A stretch of 64,000 bases of DNA. Source: CAWABB01 sp963701735. Its GTDB lineage: Bacteria; Bacteroidota; Ignavibacteria; UBA10030; UBA6906. The notes under the pieces are model-generated. The model worked only from the letters and a program-made list of their open reading frames with translations. It was not told the DNA's origin and did not search any database. Positions 46,999-56,710 of this stretch are shown piece by piece (positions within the stretch are counted from its first letter, which is position 1; every line of letters starts with the position of its first letter). Position numbers and translations under genes: made by a program. The stretch lies in assembly GCA_963701735.1 (NCBI GenBank), contig CAVPBI010000022.1:119820-183819 (forward strand). Direction: 5' to 3'.

Positions 46999-49480
46999 TT
47001 AAAGGGTAAAGGAGAGGCCGACCTGGAACCGCCGTCCCGGCCCCCACATCGACGGGTCGTTGGTGTAATCGTCAGAGGTGGAGGGGTTGGCGTGGACCCC
47101 TGGCTGGCCAGAATCAGGCCATACCCACCACACGTTCCGCCGGTTGAAGAGATTCACGACCTGGGCAAAAAGGCGAAGCTTCACAAGCGACACGTCGAAC
47201 TCCTTGTATGCCATGATGTCGAATGTCCCGATCGATGGCGCACGCTCGGCGTTCGGCTGAAACTGCGTGTACGTGTACGGGAGCCCGCTGGCGATCGTCC
47301 CCAGCAGCGAGAACCCCCACGCCTGCGGGAACTCGAACGAGAGCCCGACCGATGCGACGTGCGACTGATCCCAGTCCGCCGGGACTCCCGCGCCTCGTCA
47401 CGCGGAATCGAAAAGAGCACCGAGCTGGTTGTCAGGGCTTCAGCGTAGGTATAGTTGAGAAATCCAGAGAAGTAGTTCGAGAAGCGCTTCGAGAAGGAGA
47501 CTTCCACGCCCTTGACCTCGGCGGACCGACGTTGTCGAACGCCGGGAATTTCTGCACCGTGGTCACGTCGCCCGTGGAGAGATACCCCTCGATCACGACA
47601 GTCCCGATGAGGTTGGAGATCTTCCTGTAGAACCCCGTCACGTCGGGAGAGGGTACTGGTAGGCGAAGCTGGACGCTGAACTCGTAGTTGATCGTTTTCT
47701 CTTTGGATGTCGCTGGTGGCAACGGCACTGAACTGACGGACATTGGGCGGGGGTACAGGGGGTACTGCTCGTTAGGCCTGGAACGTCTTGTAGAAGTCGG
47801 ATATTGGTAGTAATGCCGTAGCGAACTGGAATGCTGCGACGTGAGATCGGGTAGCTGATGCGAACTGGGGGCTGAAATAGGAGCGCGTCGGGGACTGTGC
47901 GACTCCTTCGGGGGACGTGATGTCGTGATGTACTGGCGGTTGGGATTGATAAGGTCATCGGACGCTGACGTTACGACATCCATATCTTCGAATTCCATCT
48001 TGTCGTTGACATAGGCGCTGTATTTCACGGGGTGAGATCGTAGTCTCGATGACTGACACGCAGCTCATCGCTGTTCGGGTTGACCGCTCAGCGACGTGCG
48101 AGCTGCTGATGGTGCGCCGCGGAGATCTGGTGCTCTTTCGTATCTGGCTGGTGATGTTCGCTGGAATTCGAGCGCGGAAGACGCTTTCAAAACGGACGAA
48201 ATCCTCGCGGAGGTGAGAACTCGGCGGAGCTGGTCTCAGGACGGACGGCATACTCGGCGGGCTGTTGAAGACGAACGACTTGAACGACGGCGATACTCGG
48301 AGAGCGCAACATCATAGAAGGTCGTAGGCGAGAGCACGTGCGTGAACTGCCGTAGATCAGCTTGTCGCGCAGCGTTACATGCGGAGTGCTGTACGGGTTG
48401 TATTTGAAATAATGATTGTAGGCCCCGCTGGCTCTCGGTGTAGTAGATACCCCGCGGAGCTTCATCGCTCGGTGACTGCAGATGAGCTTCCGAACAGGAG
48501 CTCGTTGTCGCGGTACCCATGGAGACTTCTCGGGCGTCCGAGCGATCGCGCCTCGGAGTCTACATAGTTCGGATAGACGTAGCTGTAGAGGTACCGTCGC
48601 TTCTGAACAGTCGTGCGGACCGAAGAAGGCAGCGTGGACACGCCGGAACTGGGCCGCTCGCTGGAACTCGAAGTTCGTCGTCTTCGTTATTGGACATGTC
48701 CAGCTGGTCGTGAAGGCAGCCCCGCACCGTGTAGGCTGGGGGACATTGTCATTGTCTGCATCTCGACGACGCGGACATCGCTCGCGTATTGCGGGCAAAC
48801 GTGCCGGTCAGCGTCCGGATCGACTGCAGCGAATACTGACCCATGGCCTCCAGATCGAACCCGCCCCAGAGTTGATCATTCACGGAGACGCCGTCCAACA
48901 GATACAGGGTCTCGTTGGTTCTCCCGCCGCGGAAATGCAATCCGTCGTTCGGAATCGTGGCGAACTGTCCGAACACCGGCTGCGAACTCACCGGGGTGGT
49001 CACGATGTTCGATGTGATACCCGCCTGTGTCGTGACCAGGCCGACCAGAGAAGTCTGCACCGGGAGCTTGTCGATGTCGGCGGCATCAAAGCCCTGGATC
49101 TTCGAGGTGAGGTCCTTCTGAACGGCTGGCCGCGTGTGCTCAACGACAACTTCCGCCAGCTGGACGTCGGAGGGCGTAAGGCCGATGTCCACCCTGGTTG
49201 TCAGACCCGGTACCACGTCCACCTTCTGGACGCGATACGGAGCAAACCCGACGGCGCTAGCGCGGAGCACATATGTCTGGGGGGGAACGTTGATGATGAA
49301 GAATTTTCCCTCGACGTCGGTCGAGGCGCCGAGCGTCGTTCCTTCGAGCATGACGTTCGCGCCGATGACCGGCTGCTTCTTGTCGTCGAGGATGGTTCCT
49401 GAGATCTTGCCTGTTGTCTGCGTAAGCGCGGCCATGGGAATCAGAAACAGGCAAGCGAGACCGAAGATCGTGCGGGGCAC
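46999..49480 (-). pseudogene. TonB-dependent receptor with carboxypeptidase-like N-domain, heavily frame-broken
   Basis: About 820 aa if repaired. GTG 49480 follows GGAGG; signal (TIFGLACLFLIPMAALTQT), a CarboxypepD_reg-like domain (ISGTILDDKKQPVIGANVML), then plug (DIDKLPVQTSLVGLVTTQAG, LHFRGGRTNETLYLLDGVS). The C-terminal end (LRLFAQVVNLFNRRNVWWVW ... FQVGLSFTL) is also clean. Between about 47215 and 48760 the frame changes every few tens of bases, yet receptor phrases recur (KTINYEFSVQ, DVTGFYRKISNLIG). Probably a real SusC/Oar-like receptor with a badly resolved middle. It lies just upstream of porV, fitting a surface uptake unit. Confidence 0.65.
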
Positions 49481-49573
49481 CGTCGCCTCCTCCACGCGGT
49501 ACTTGGATAGGGTACACGGCCGGACTCGGTCCCGTCCCGCCCGGAGGCGGGGCGGGACCATCCGGAGGAACTG

Positions 49574-51340
49574 CTACTTCATCAGAAGCATCTTCGTTGT
49601 GGCAGCGAACGAGCCGCTCTCGAGCCGTGCGAAGTATACGCCGCTCGTGAGATGATCGGCCACGAAAGCGACCCGGTGCGTTCCGGCAGGCTGCACGCCG
49701 TCCACCAGTGTCGCGACTACTTCACCCAGGACGTTGAACACCCTCAGCGTAACCCTGCCCGTCGAAGGCAGTGCGTAACTGACGGTGGTCGAGGGGTTGA
49801 AGGGGTTCGGGTAGTTCTGCTCGAGCACATAAGCCGTCGGAACCGTCCCCCGCACGGGCTCAACGTCCGTGGTCCCGCTGAGCGCAAGCAGGTATCCGCC
49901 ATAGCTCGCCGGGGACGCGTAGTCGGCGCGCCACGGAGCGTTCCACTCGCCTGCCGATGCCATGACTGCAATGTGCGTCGGCATGGTGAAGTCCGGGAGA
50001 TAGTTCGGGCTGAGGATGACGGCCTTCGGGATCGCCATTTCGACTTCGTTCGCGCCCGCATTCCACGACACCCGGGCCCCGCGGTAGAGCGACGCGTCGA
50101 AATCCCACGCGGCGACGCCCGTCTGTTTGTGTTCGTAGATGCGCTCGGGGAAACCCGTCGTCTGGAGGAAGTCTGTCTCGATCGGGAACGACTGAATCAG
50201 ATAGTCGTACGCCGTCGCCCAGGAGCCCCAGCTCAAGCCGGTCGTGTCATTCGGGCCGGGATCCACCGAGATGTAGATCTGCACCGACCCGCCGCCGTGA
50301 TAGGACGTATCGTTCGGGATGTTCTCCGCGTTGGCGACCGGGTTCATCGTGATGCGGACGTAGACGTTTTCCTCGTCGTCCGTCGCGTACATGTCCTGAA
50401 TGTCCATGTCCGCGAAGTACTCCGGTCCGGGCGTCCATGCCGGGTCTTCCACGTTCCGCACCGGGTCGGTCTCGTCCCCCTCGGCAAACGTCAGTTCCTC
50501 GGGGTTCGGGGCGACGTCGAGCTGCATGTTGGCCTCCCAATCGAAGAACAGGCCGTCGACCGCGATCTTCCCGGGCTTCTTCAGGTGGACCGGGAAGCCC
50601 TTGATCCCTGGAAGCGAGGCATAGTCGGCCCGCCAGGGGCCCCAGTTCTCGCCCGCGTACACCATGACGGCAATGCTATCGGGCATCGTGAAGTTCGACA
50701 TATACTGAGGAGAGAAGAGTCTCCACTTGGGAACTGCAAATTCCACGTCGTTGGCTCCGGCGTTCCATGCCACCTGCACGCCACGCAGACTGTCAGCATA
50801 AACGAAGTTCCAGCCGTGGTCAAAGCCCTGCACGTGCTCCCACAAACCCTGCTGGTACTGGGTGTTGTTGGTGAACAGCGTGTCTTCGGGGTACACCTGG
50901 ACGAAGAAATCGTAGCCGGTTCCCCACCACCCCCAGGTCAGGCCCGTCGTGTCGTTCTCTCCCGGATCGACGGAGATATACACGGCGATCGCGCCGCCGC
51001 CGTGGTACGACGTGTCGCTGGCGATGTTGAGCGCGTTGGCTATCGACGCCATCTTTACGCGGAAGTAGATGAAATCTCCGTCGTCCATGGCATAGACGTC
51101 TTCAATGTCCATGTCGGCGAAGTACGACAATGGCGGCGTCCAGCTCGGGTCCTCGACGTTGCGGACGGGATCCGTATCGTCGCCCTGATCGAACGTCAGC
51201 TCGGCGTTCGGATCGACGTCGAGCTGGGAGCTCGGGGGCCAGTCAAAGAACAGGCCGTCGATCTTCACCTGGGCATCGGCCGGTCCGGTACCGACCACGA
51301 CCAGCGCGAGGAAAGCGGTGCACAGGAACAGTGTTCGCAT
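49574..51340 (-). CDS. T9SS-secreted protein with two tandem CBM9-like domains
   Basis: 588 aa. Signal peptide (LFLCTAFLALVVVGTGPADA). Two homologous units of about 235 residues, starting VKIDGLFFDWPPSSQLDV and IAVDGLFFDWEANMQLDV, each with DPVRNVEDP, DTSYHGGG and VYISVDPGENDTTGL or a close copy. These are family-9 carbohydrate-binding-like sandwiches. The end is a complete sorting domain (YVLEQNYPNPFNPSTTVSYA ... SGVYFARLESG). Likely a surface glycan-binding protein, first of the TonB/PorV group. AGGAGGTTGT precedes the ATG. Confidence 0.8.
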   Translation of the reverse strand: MRTLFLCTAFLALVVVGTGPADAQVKIDGLFFDWPPSSQLDVDPNAELTFDQGDDTDPVRNVEDPSWTPPLSYFADMDIEDVYAMDDGDFIYFRVKMASIANALNIASDTSYHGGGAIAVYISVDPGENDTTGLTWGWWGTGYDFFVQVYPEDTLFTNNTQYQQGLWEHVQGFDHGWNFVYADSLRGVQVAWNAGANDVEFAVPKWRLFSPQYMSNFTMPDSIAVMVYAGENWGPWRADYASLPGIKGFPVHLKKPGKIAVDGLFFDWEANMQLDVAPNPEELTFAEGDETDPVRNVEDPAWTPGPEYFADMDIQDMYATDDEENVYVRITMNPVANAENIPNDTSYHGGGSVQIYISVDPGPNDTTGLSWGSWATAYDYLIQSFPIETDFLQTTGFPERIYEHKQTGVAAWDFDASLYRGARVSWNAGANEVEMAIPKAVILSPNYLPDFTMPTHIAVMASAGEWNAPWRADYASPASYGGYLLALSGTTDVEPVRGTVPTAYVLEQNYPNPFNPSTTVSYALPSTGRVTLRVFNVLGEVVATLVDGVQPAGTHRVAFVADHLTSGVYFARLESGSFAATTKMLLMK

Positions 51341-51419
51341 ACAACCTCCTGCGGTGGATGATTATGGGTGAACGGTATGTGTGAGTGTGATGGCCATACA
51401 GACGAAGGGATCTGGTCCC

Positions 51420-53483
51420 TCAGCGGGACACCGCCCACCGAAGGACGTACGTCGTTCGCGGAGCCAGCGTCAGGCTGACCTGGCCGGGAGGCTCGCGCAC
51501 CACCAGCGCGTTGTGTACGATCTCTTCCACTGTTGCCGCGGCGCCGAGCGCCGGGTCGAATGCCACAGTACAGTTGCGAATCGTCTCGGAAGAGACGTTG
51601 CGGATCGTGAAGTAGGCGACACCGTCGCCGGGCTTGTCGAACCGCTCGAGGCGAACGCCGGAATTGTTCACGCGTGCAAGGGTGACCGGTTGCCACCCCT
51701 GGCTGTTGACCTCGCGGATGATCGGGACATACTTCTTGAAGAATGGCCTTCCGACGTCATAGGCTGCTGGATTTGTCCAGTACGGGTTGTTGGAAGCGTC
51801 GGCGCTGAAGAACGATGGGTACAGGCCGTACAGCAGCGACTCCTCGAAATACTGGCGATACCCGTCGTGGGGAGGCTCCGAGAACGCCCCCGAGTAGAGC
51901 CCTTCGTTGAGCAGCAGCACGACGGGCTTCTGGCCGCACGAGGTGCGCCGGAACGCCGATACCGACTCCTTTTCCTCTGCCGCCATCAACCAGCTGAATT
52001 CCGTCCCGAGGATGTCCAGCTCCGACACGGCGAACGGGATCCAGGAGTAACCATTACCCATGGAAAGCTTACCGCCGGCATGGAGCCGGGAGCACACGTC
52101 CCGCATCATCGCATGCTGGGAAGCGTAGTTCCACACCGCGGGGCGCGGGGACGACGCGGAGGCCGAGAACGTCAGGACGTCGGCGGAGGCGGCAACGTGC
52201 TCGGCCCTGTAGTCAAGATCGTAGTGCCAGAAGAACTCCAGCGAGTCGAAGTAGATCCCGTCGAGGCCGTCAGCCAGCGCGGGATCGATCTCGCGGTGTA
52301 CGACGTGCGCATAGCGGCTTTGATCAGATGCGTCCGGCACGGCGGAGGTAGTGTAGCTGATGGCCCACGGAGGATTGAACCACGGGGCGCTGATGAGCCG
52401 CGCAATCCACTGGCCGTGCTCATCGTAGGCGGCAGAGTGGCTGATTTGCGGTCCGTCTCCTGGCGTCCGTTCGGCAACGCGCGCCGCGTCTTCGTATCGC
52501 AACCCTGCAGGATCGACGGCGATCTGGATGTCCCACGGCTCGGTATATTGAAACGTGGCGACCCCGAGGCTCTCCGCGGCAACCCACGCCGGCTGCTGCA
52601 CGCCTCCGATGGCGGTCTTTGTATCCCTGTGCGTCTCGAAGATCGCAAATCCGAAATCCTCCGCGCGCTTCACTTCATTCACCGGCGTGAACGGCATCCA
52701 GATACCTTCCTTCTTCAGCCGGCGCTGGTAGTACTCCGGGAACAACGCGTAGTACCGCTCGGCCGCAGAGCGGAAGCCCCACACCGCGTCGATGGAATAG
52801 GTGAGGACGGCGAGGCAGACGGTGTTCCTGCTCTTCACCTGCAGGTCACTGAGGGCAATGTCGAACTCGGCCACGAGCTCTCCGGATGGACGGTATCCGA
52901 GGCGATAGACCACCGGCCTTCCGATATCGATGGCGATTGCGCTCCCCTGTCTGTCACCGGTCACGCATGCGAACGGATACGGGGACATGCGTCCCGTCCC
53001 AACGGGACTCCCGTATCCCCCTGAACCTCGTGCGCCAAAGCGTTCGGTGTTCAACCCGCCGTCGGGAGAGCGGACTCCTTCCCCCGGGACGGTGAACGAC
53101 ACCATCGTATCGCGCGACGTCACCGGGCGGTGCGAGTAGATCGCGTCGTGCCACTCCACAGGCCCTGTGGCGGCAACGGGTACAGCGACAGCAAGCGTGA
53201 GGAGTCGAAACGGTTGCTGCGACGTATTCGTGACGGTGATCTCGTGCTTCGCGTGCCCCGATCCGGCGGCGAGCGAGTCCCTGCATTCGATGCCGGACGC
53301 GTGACGATACACCGAGGGTTCAGGCCCGGGCACGCATTCCATCCAGGCCGTCCAACCGGCTGCGGTCAGCTCACGAAAGCGAATGCGGAGCGACGTGGCG
53401 GCCTCGGGACCGGCAACCGGCAGGGCGCCGGCAGCGGAGGGGACGGAGAGGAGACGGCCCAGAAACAGCAATTTCAGCATCAC
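51420..53483 (-). CDS. Secreted TIM-barrel glycosidase-like protein, family unassigned
   Basis: 687 aa. A signal-like start (KLLFLGRLLSVPSAAGALP). N-terminal beta-sandwich, then a barrel with EGIWMPFTPVNEVKRAEDFG, an Asp-rich strand GLDGIYFDSLEFFWHYDLDY (a typical site for a catalytic Asp or Glu), and SELDILGTEFSWLMAAEEK, with a closing beta domain (VAYFTIRNVSSETIRNCTV). I cannot place it in a known GH family. Its own promoter-like site lies upstream, and it is between the ABC transporter and the T9SS/TonB group, so a role in glycan breakdown is likely. Confidence 0.55.
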   Translation of the reverse strand: MMLKLLFLGRLLSVPSAAGALPVAGPEAATSLRIRFRELTAAGWTAWMECVPGPEPSVYRHASGIECRDSLAAGSGHAKHEITVTNTSQQPFRLLTLAVAVPVAATGPVEWHDAIYSHRPVTSRDTMVSFTVPGEGVRSPDGGLNTERFGARGSGGYGSPVGTGRMSPYPFACVTGDRQGSAIAIDIGRPVVYRLGYRPSGELVAEFDIALSDLQVKSRNTVCLAVLTYSIDAVWGFRSAAERYYALFPEYYQRRLKKEGIWMPFTPVNEVKRAEDFGFAIFETHRDTKTAIGGVQQPAWVAAESLGVATFQYTEPWDIQIAVDPAGLRYEDAARVAERTPGDGPQISHSAAYDEHGQWIARLISAPWFNPPWAISYTTSAVPDASDQSRYAHVVHREIDPALADGLDGIYFDSLEFFWHYDLDYRAEHVAASADVLTFSASASSPRPAVWNYASQHAMMRDVCSRLHAGGKLSMGNGYSWIPFAVSELDILGTEFSWLMAAEEKESVSAFRRTSCGQKPVVLLLNEGLYSGAFSEPPHDGYRQYFEESLLYGLYPSFFSADASNNPYWTNPAAYDVGRPFFKKYVPIIREVNSQGWQPVTLARVNNSGVRLERFDKPGDGVAYFTIRNVSSETIRNCTVAFDPALGAAATVEEIVHNALVVREPPGQVSLTLAPRTTYVLRWAVSR

Positions 53484-53539
53484 GGCAGCGATCGCCGACG
53501 GACGTGGTGAGTTCTGTGCGCAGAAGCGGGCTCGGGGGG

Positions 53540-53568
53540 AAAATATATGAATTCAAAAATAATGTCAA
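53540..53568 (-). promoter_or_regulatory. Promoter upstream of the unassigned glycosidase
   Basis: In an AT-rich island (53538-53600) of an otherwise GC-rich region, TTGACA (53568-53563 on the minus strand) stands 17 bases from TATTTT (53545-53540), about 55 bases before the ATG at 53483. The rest of 53484-53724 holds no gene. Confidence 0.5.
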
Positions 53569-53724
53569 GAGATACTTATGAAATCATAAAAATATCTGGT
53601 ATGTGAATAATCGGGGTTCTTTCCTGACCTTCACTGTGCCTGTCCCGCTCCCTCCCACCAAAAAAGACCGAAGAAATCCCTCAATTCCCGACCTCCGTCT
53701 CTCATCTTCAGCCGTCCCCCTCCA

Positions 53725-54546
53725 CTACTCCTTCACGCTCCCGGCCATGATCCCCGACAGGTAGTACCGCTGGAGGGCCGCAAACAGGACGAGCACGGGC
53801 AGAACCGTCAGGACCGCCCCGGCCATCATGAGCTCGGTGTCCTGGACGTGCTCCCCCGACATGTTCGCCAACGCCACGGGCAACGTATACATCGAGTCGT
53901 CCGTCATGACGATCAACGGCCAGAGGAAGTCGTTCCACGTCCCCATGAACGTGAAGATCGCCAGCGTCAGGAGAATCGGCCTGCAGAGCGGCAACACGAC
54001 CGACCAGTAGACCCGAAAGTCCCCCGCCCCCTCCATCCTGGCCGCCTCCAGAAGGCTGTCGGGGATCGACATCGCGAACTGCCGGATCAGGAAGATTCCG
54101 AAGATGCTGGCCATGCCGGGGATGATCACCCCCAGATACGTGTTGATCACGCCCATCTTGTTCAGCAGCAGAAACAGCGGGAGCATCGTCACCTGCGCCG
54201 GGATCACCATCGAGGCGATCAGGGTGTTGAACAGACCACGCCGCCCGCGAAACCGGTACTTCGCAAACGCGAACCCTGCCATCGAGTTGATCACGAGCGA
54301 CACGAGCGTCACGGCCACCGACACGATCACACTGTTCAGGAGATATCGCGTGATGTTCAGCCGCGTGAACAGGCTTGCATACTGGTCCAGCGTGGGCGAC
54401 GAGGGGAGGAAGGGAGGCGGGAACGTGCTGGCTTCCCCTGATCGCATGAACGAGGCGGCGATCATCCAGGCCAGCGGGGTCAGCGTCACGACCCCGATCA
54501 GAATGAGCAGGCAGTGCAGGACCGTCGTTGTCAACAGCTTCTTCAT
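53725..54546 (-). CDS. Carbohydrate ABC transporter permease (MalG/UgpE type)
   Basis: 273 aa from ATG 54546, which overlaps the partner permease stop as ATGA. Six membrane helices (LLTTTVLHCLLILIGVVTLT, VIVSVAVTLVSLVINSMAGF) and the EAA loop LLEAARMEGAGDFRVYWSVV that contacts the ATPase. Standard CUT1 length. No ATPase gene is near, so a shared MsmK-like ATPase elsewhere must energise it. Confidence 0.85.
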   Translation of the reverse strand: MKKLLTTTVLHCLLILIGVVTLTPLAWMIAASFMRSGEASTFPPPFLPSSPTLDQYASLFTRLNITRYLLNSVIVSVAVTLVSLVINSMAGFAFAKYRFRGRRGLFNTLIASMVIPAQVTMLPLFLLLNKMGVINTYLGVIIPGMASIFGIFLIRQFAMSIPDSLLEAARMEGAGDFRVYWSVVLPLCRPILLTLAIFTFMGTWNDFLWPLIVMTDDSMYTLPVALANMSGEHVQDTELMMAGAVLTVLPVLVLFAALQRYYLSGIMAGSVKE

Positions 54547-55430
54547 TCTCCCACCCTCCGCTGAAGCCTCGACTGCAGGAGCGATCCCGCAAGAATGACG
54601 GCGAAGAGGACAAACGCGAGCGCCGCCGCATACCCCATGTTCCACCACCGGAAGCCCTGCTCATACATCAACAACACGATGCTGAGCGTGCTCTTCATCG
54701 GCCCCCCCTGCGTCATCACATACGGCTCGGCGAAGAGCTGGAAGTACCCGATCATCGTGATGATGGTGATGAACAGCGTGGTCGGCGCCAGCATCGGGAC
54801 CGTGATCCGCCAGAACTGCTGCCACCCGCCCGCCCCGTCGATGCTGGCGGCTTCGTACAACGAGTCCGGGATATTCTGCAGGCCCGGCGATGAAGATGAT
54901 CATGTTATAGCCGAAATTCTTCCAGACCGCCAGCAGGATGATCGCGGGCATCGCCCAGGCAGGATCACCAAGCCAGTCGATCGGCCCGATGCCCACGAAC
55001 GAGAGCGCGTAGTTCAGCAGTCCGAAGCGCGGATGATAGATGAACCTCCAGACGATCGCCACCGCAACGAGGGTCGTCACCACCGGCGCGAAGTAGACGA
55101 ACCGGAAGACCGGTTTCCAGCGGGCGAGGCGGGAATGCACCAGGAGGGCCGCTCCGAGCGAGACAGCGATCGAAAGGGGTCCGCCCACAACGAGGAAGTA
55201 GAGCCGTGTTCTTGAGCGCTGTCCAGAACAGGGGATCCTCAAGAGAGCTGCATGTAGTTCCGGATCCCCACGAACCGGGCGTTGTCGAAGCTGGCCAGCG
55301 CATAGATATCGAAGTCGGTGAAGCTGAGGATGAACGCGGCGACCACCGGGAGAAAAAAGAAGACGCCGATAGCCGTCAACGCCGGCGCAAGGAAGAATAC
55401 CGCTGGATGTATGAGGGCCCTAGCGTTCAT
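54543..55430 (-). CDS. Carbohydrate ABC transporter permease (MalF/UgpA type), three frame breaks
   Basis: About 295 aa joined. Helix 1 (AVFFLAPALTAIGVFFFLPV) in the first frame, EDPLFWTALKNT in the second, LYFLVVGGPLSIAVSLGAAL to NYALSFVGIGPIDWLGDPAW in the third, and YEAASIDGAGGWQQFWRITV (EAA loop) to the stop in the last. Breaks near 55255, 55215 and 54885. Topology is complete once joined, so it is most likely a working partner of the MalG-type permease. Confidence 0.75.
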
Positions 55431-56710
55431 ACACCATCCACCGCCGCTTCTCCAGAATGCGATCCGTCTCCCTGTCCAGCGACTGCAGGATCTCCTGGAC
55501 GGACCGCTCCCGCCTCGACGTCACCTCCGCGAAATCCTGCAGCCGAATCATGATGCGCTCCCATTCCGGGACCCTGGGTTGCGGCCGCACATTGGCAAAC
55601 TGCTCATAGAATGCCCGGATCCGCGGATTGGTGCGAAAAGAGCTGTCCTGCCAGGCTTCCCTGCGTGCCGGAAGGCTGCCCGTGGCCCGGTAGAACTCCA
55701 CCTGCCGGGCCGGATCGGAGAGGTATTCGATGAGCGCCCAGACCTGGGGCTTGTGCTGCGACTGTCTGGACATTGCCAGGCTCGAACCGCCGGCGATCGA
55801 TGCGCCCGGATACTGTCCGTCAGGCCCCGGCAGCGGCGCCGTCGCCCAGCTGTCTTGCAGGCTGTCCGGCATCCGGCGGGTAAACTCCCCGACATTCCAC
55901 GGCCCGGTGATATACATCGCGAAGAACCCTTCGGCCATGCCCTGATAGACGTTCGTGACGCGGGTGACCCCGACCGGAGCCAACCCCTCCTCAAAGAACC
56001 GGGTATAGAACGCGAATGCGCGCGTGAACTCCGGGCTGCTGAAATCGCCTTTGGTGTCTCTGTCCCGCAAGAACCCCGCGCCCGCCTGCATCCCGAGGAT
56101 CAGCGGCGGGGCGAACTCGTTGGTCGGGAGGAGCATCGCATACGCGTCCCGTCCGGCGTTCAGCCGTTTGATGCTTCTGCACACCTCAAGCCACTCGCTC
56201 CAGGTCCTCGGAGGCCCCGTTGCGCCAGCCGCGCGAAGGATATCCGACCGATAGAAAAGAACACGCGTGTCCACGTACCAGGGAATTCCCCAGAGTCCTC
56301 CGTCGACCAGGTTCGTCTCCCAGATGCCCGTGAAGTAGAACGCCGAATCGATCGTGCCCGATCGCTGATCCCAGGGGCGGAGATTCTCCACGGCATCCAG
56401 GAGGTGGAACTCGGGCACCCATGTGTTGCCAAGCTGCCAGACGTCGGGCAGCGAGTTGCCCGCATAGGCGGTCAGCAGCTTCTCGTGCGCGGCGGTCCAT
56501 GGAATGACCTGCAGCTCCACGGCGATCCCGGGATTCCGTCGCTCGAACTCCGGCAGAAGCTTCTTGACGTTCTCCCCCTCATTCCCCATGGCCCAGAAGC
56601 GGATCGTCACCGGAGCGTCGCCGCCGCCGGAGCATCCCGTGCCAGCCAGCGCAACGGCGGCAGCAATGATCGCGACGGCGAAGCTATGTCTTCCTGCGCT
56701 CGGCGCCCAT
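55420..56710 (-). CDS. ABC transporter sugar-binding lipoprotein, one frame break at its start
   Basis: About 430 aa. ATG 56710 begins MGAERRK, and after a one-base correction at 56687-56692 continues SFAVAIIAAAVALAGTGC, a lipoprotein signal with lipobox AGTGC. The mature domain is a CUT1 binding protein: IRFWAMGNEGENVKKLLPEF, DVWQLGNTWVPEF, MYITGPWNVGEF. It captures oligosaccharide for the two permeases that follow. Its end overlaps the MalF-type start by 11 bases. The same one-base correction gives the upstream GH2 gene its stop. Confidence 0.8.

Noticed and set aside
53576..53589. TTATG...CATAA inverted repeat as a repressor site
   Set aside because: Arms of 5 bp in an AT-rich tract are expected by chance.
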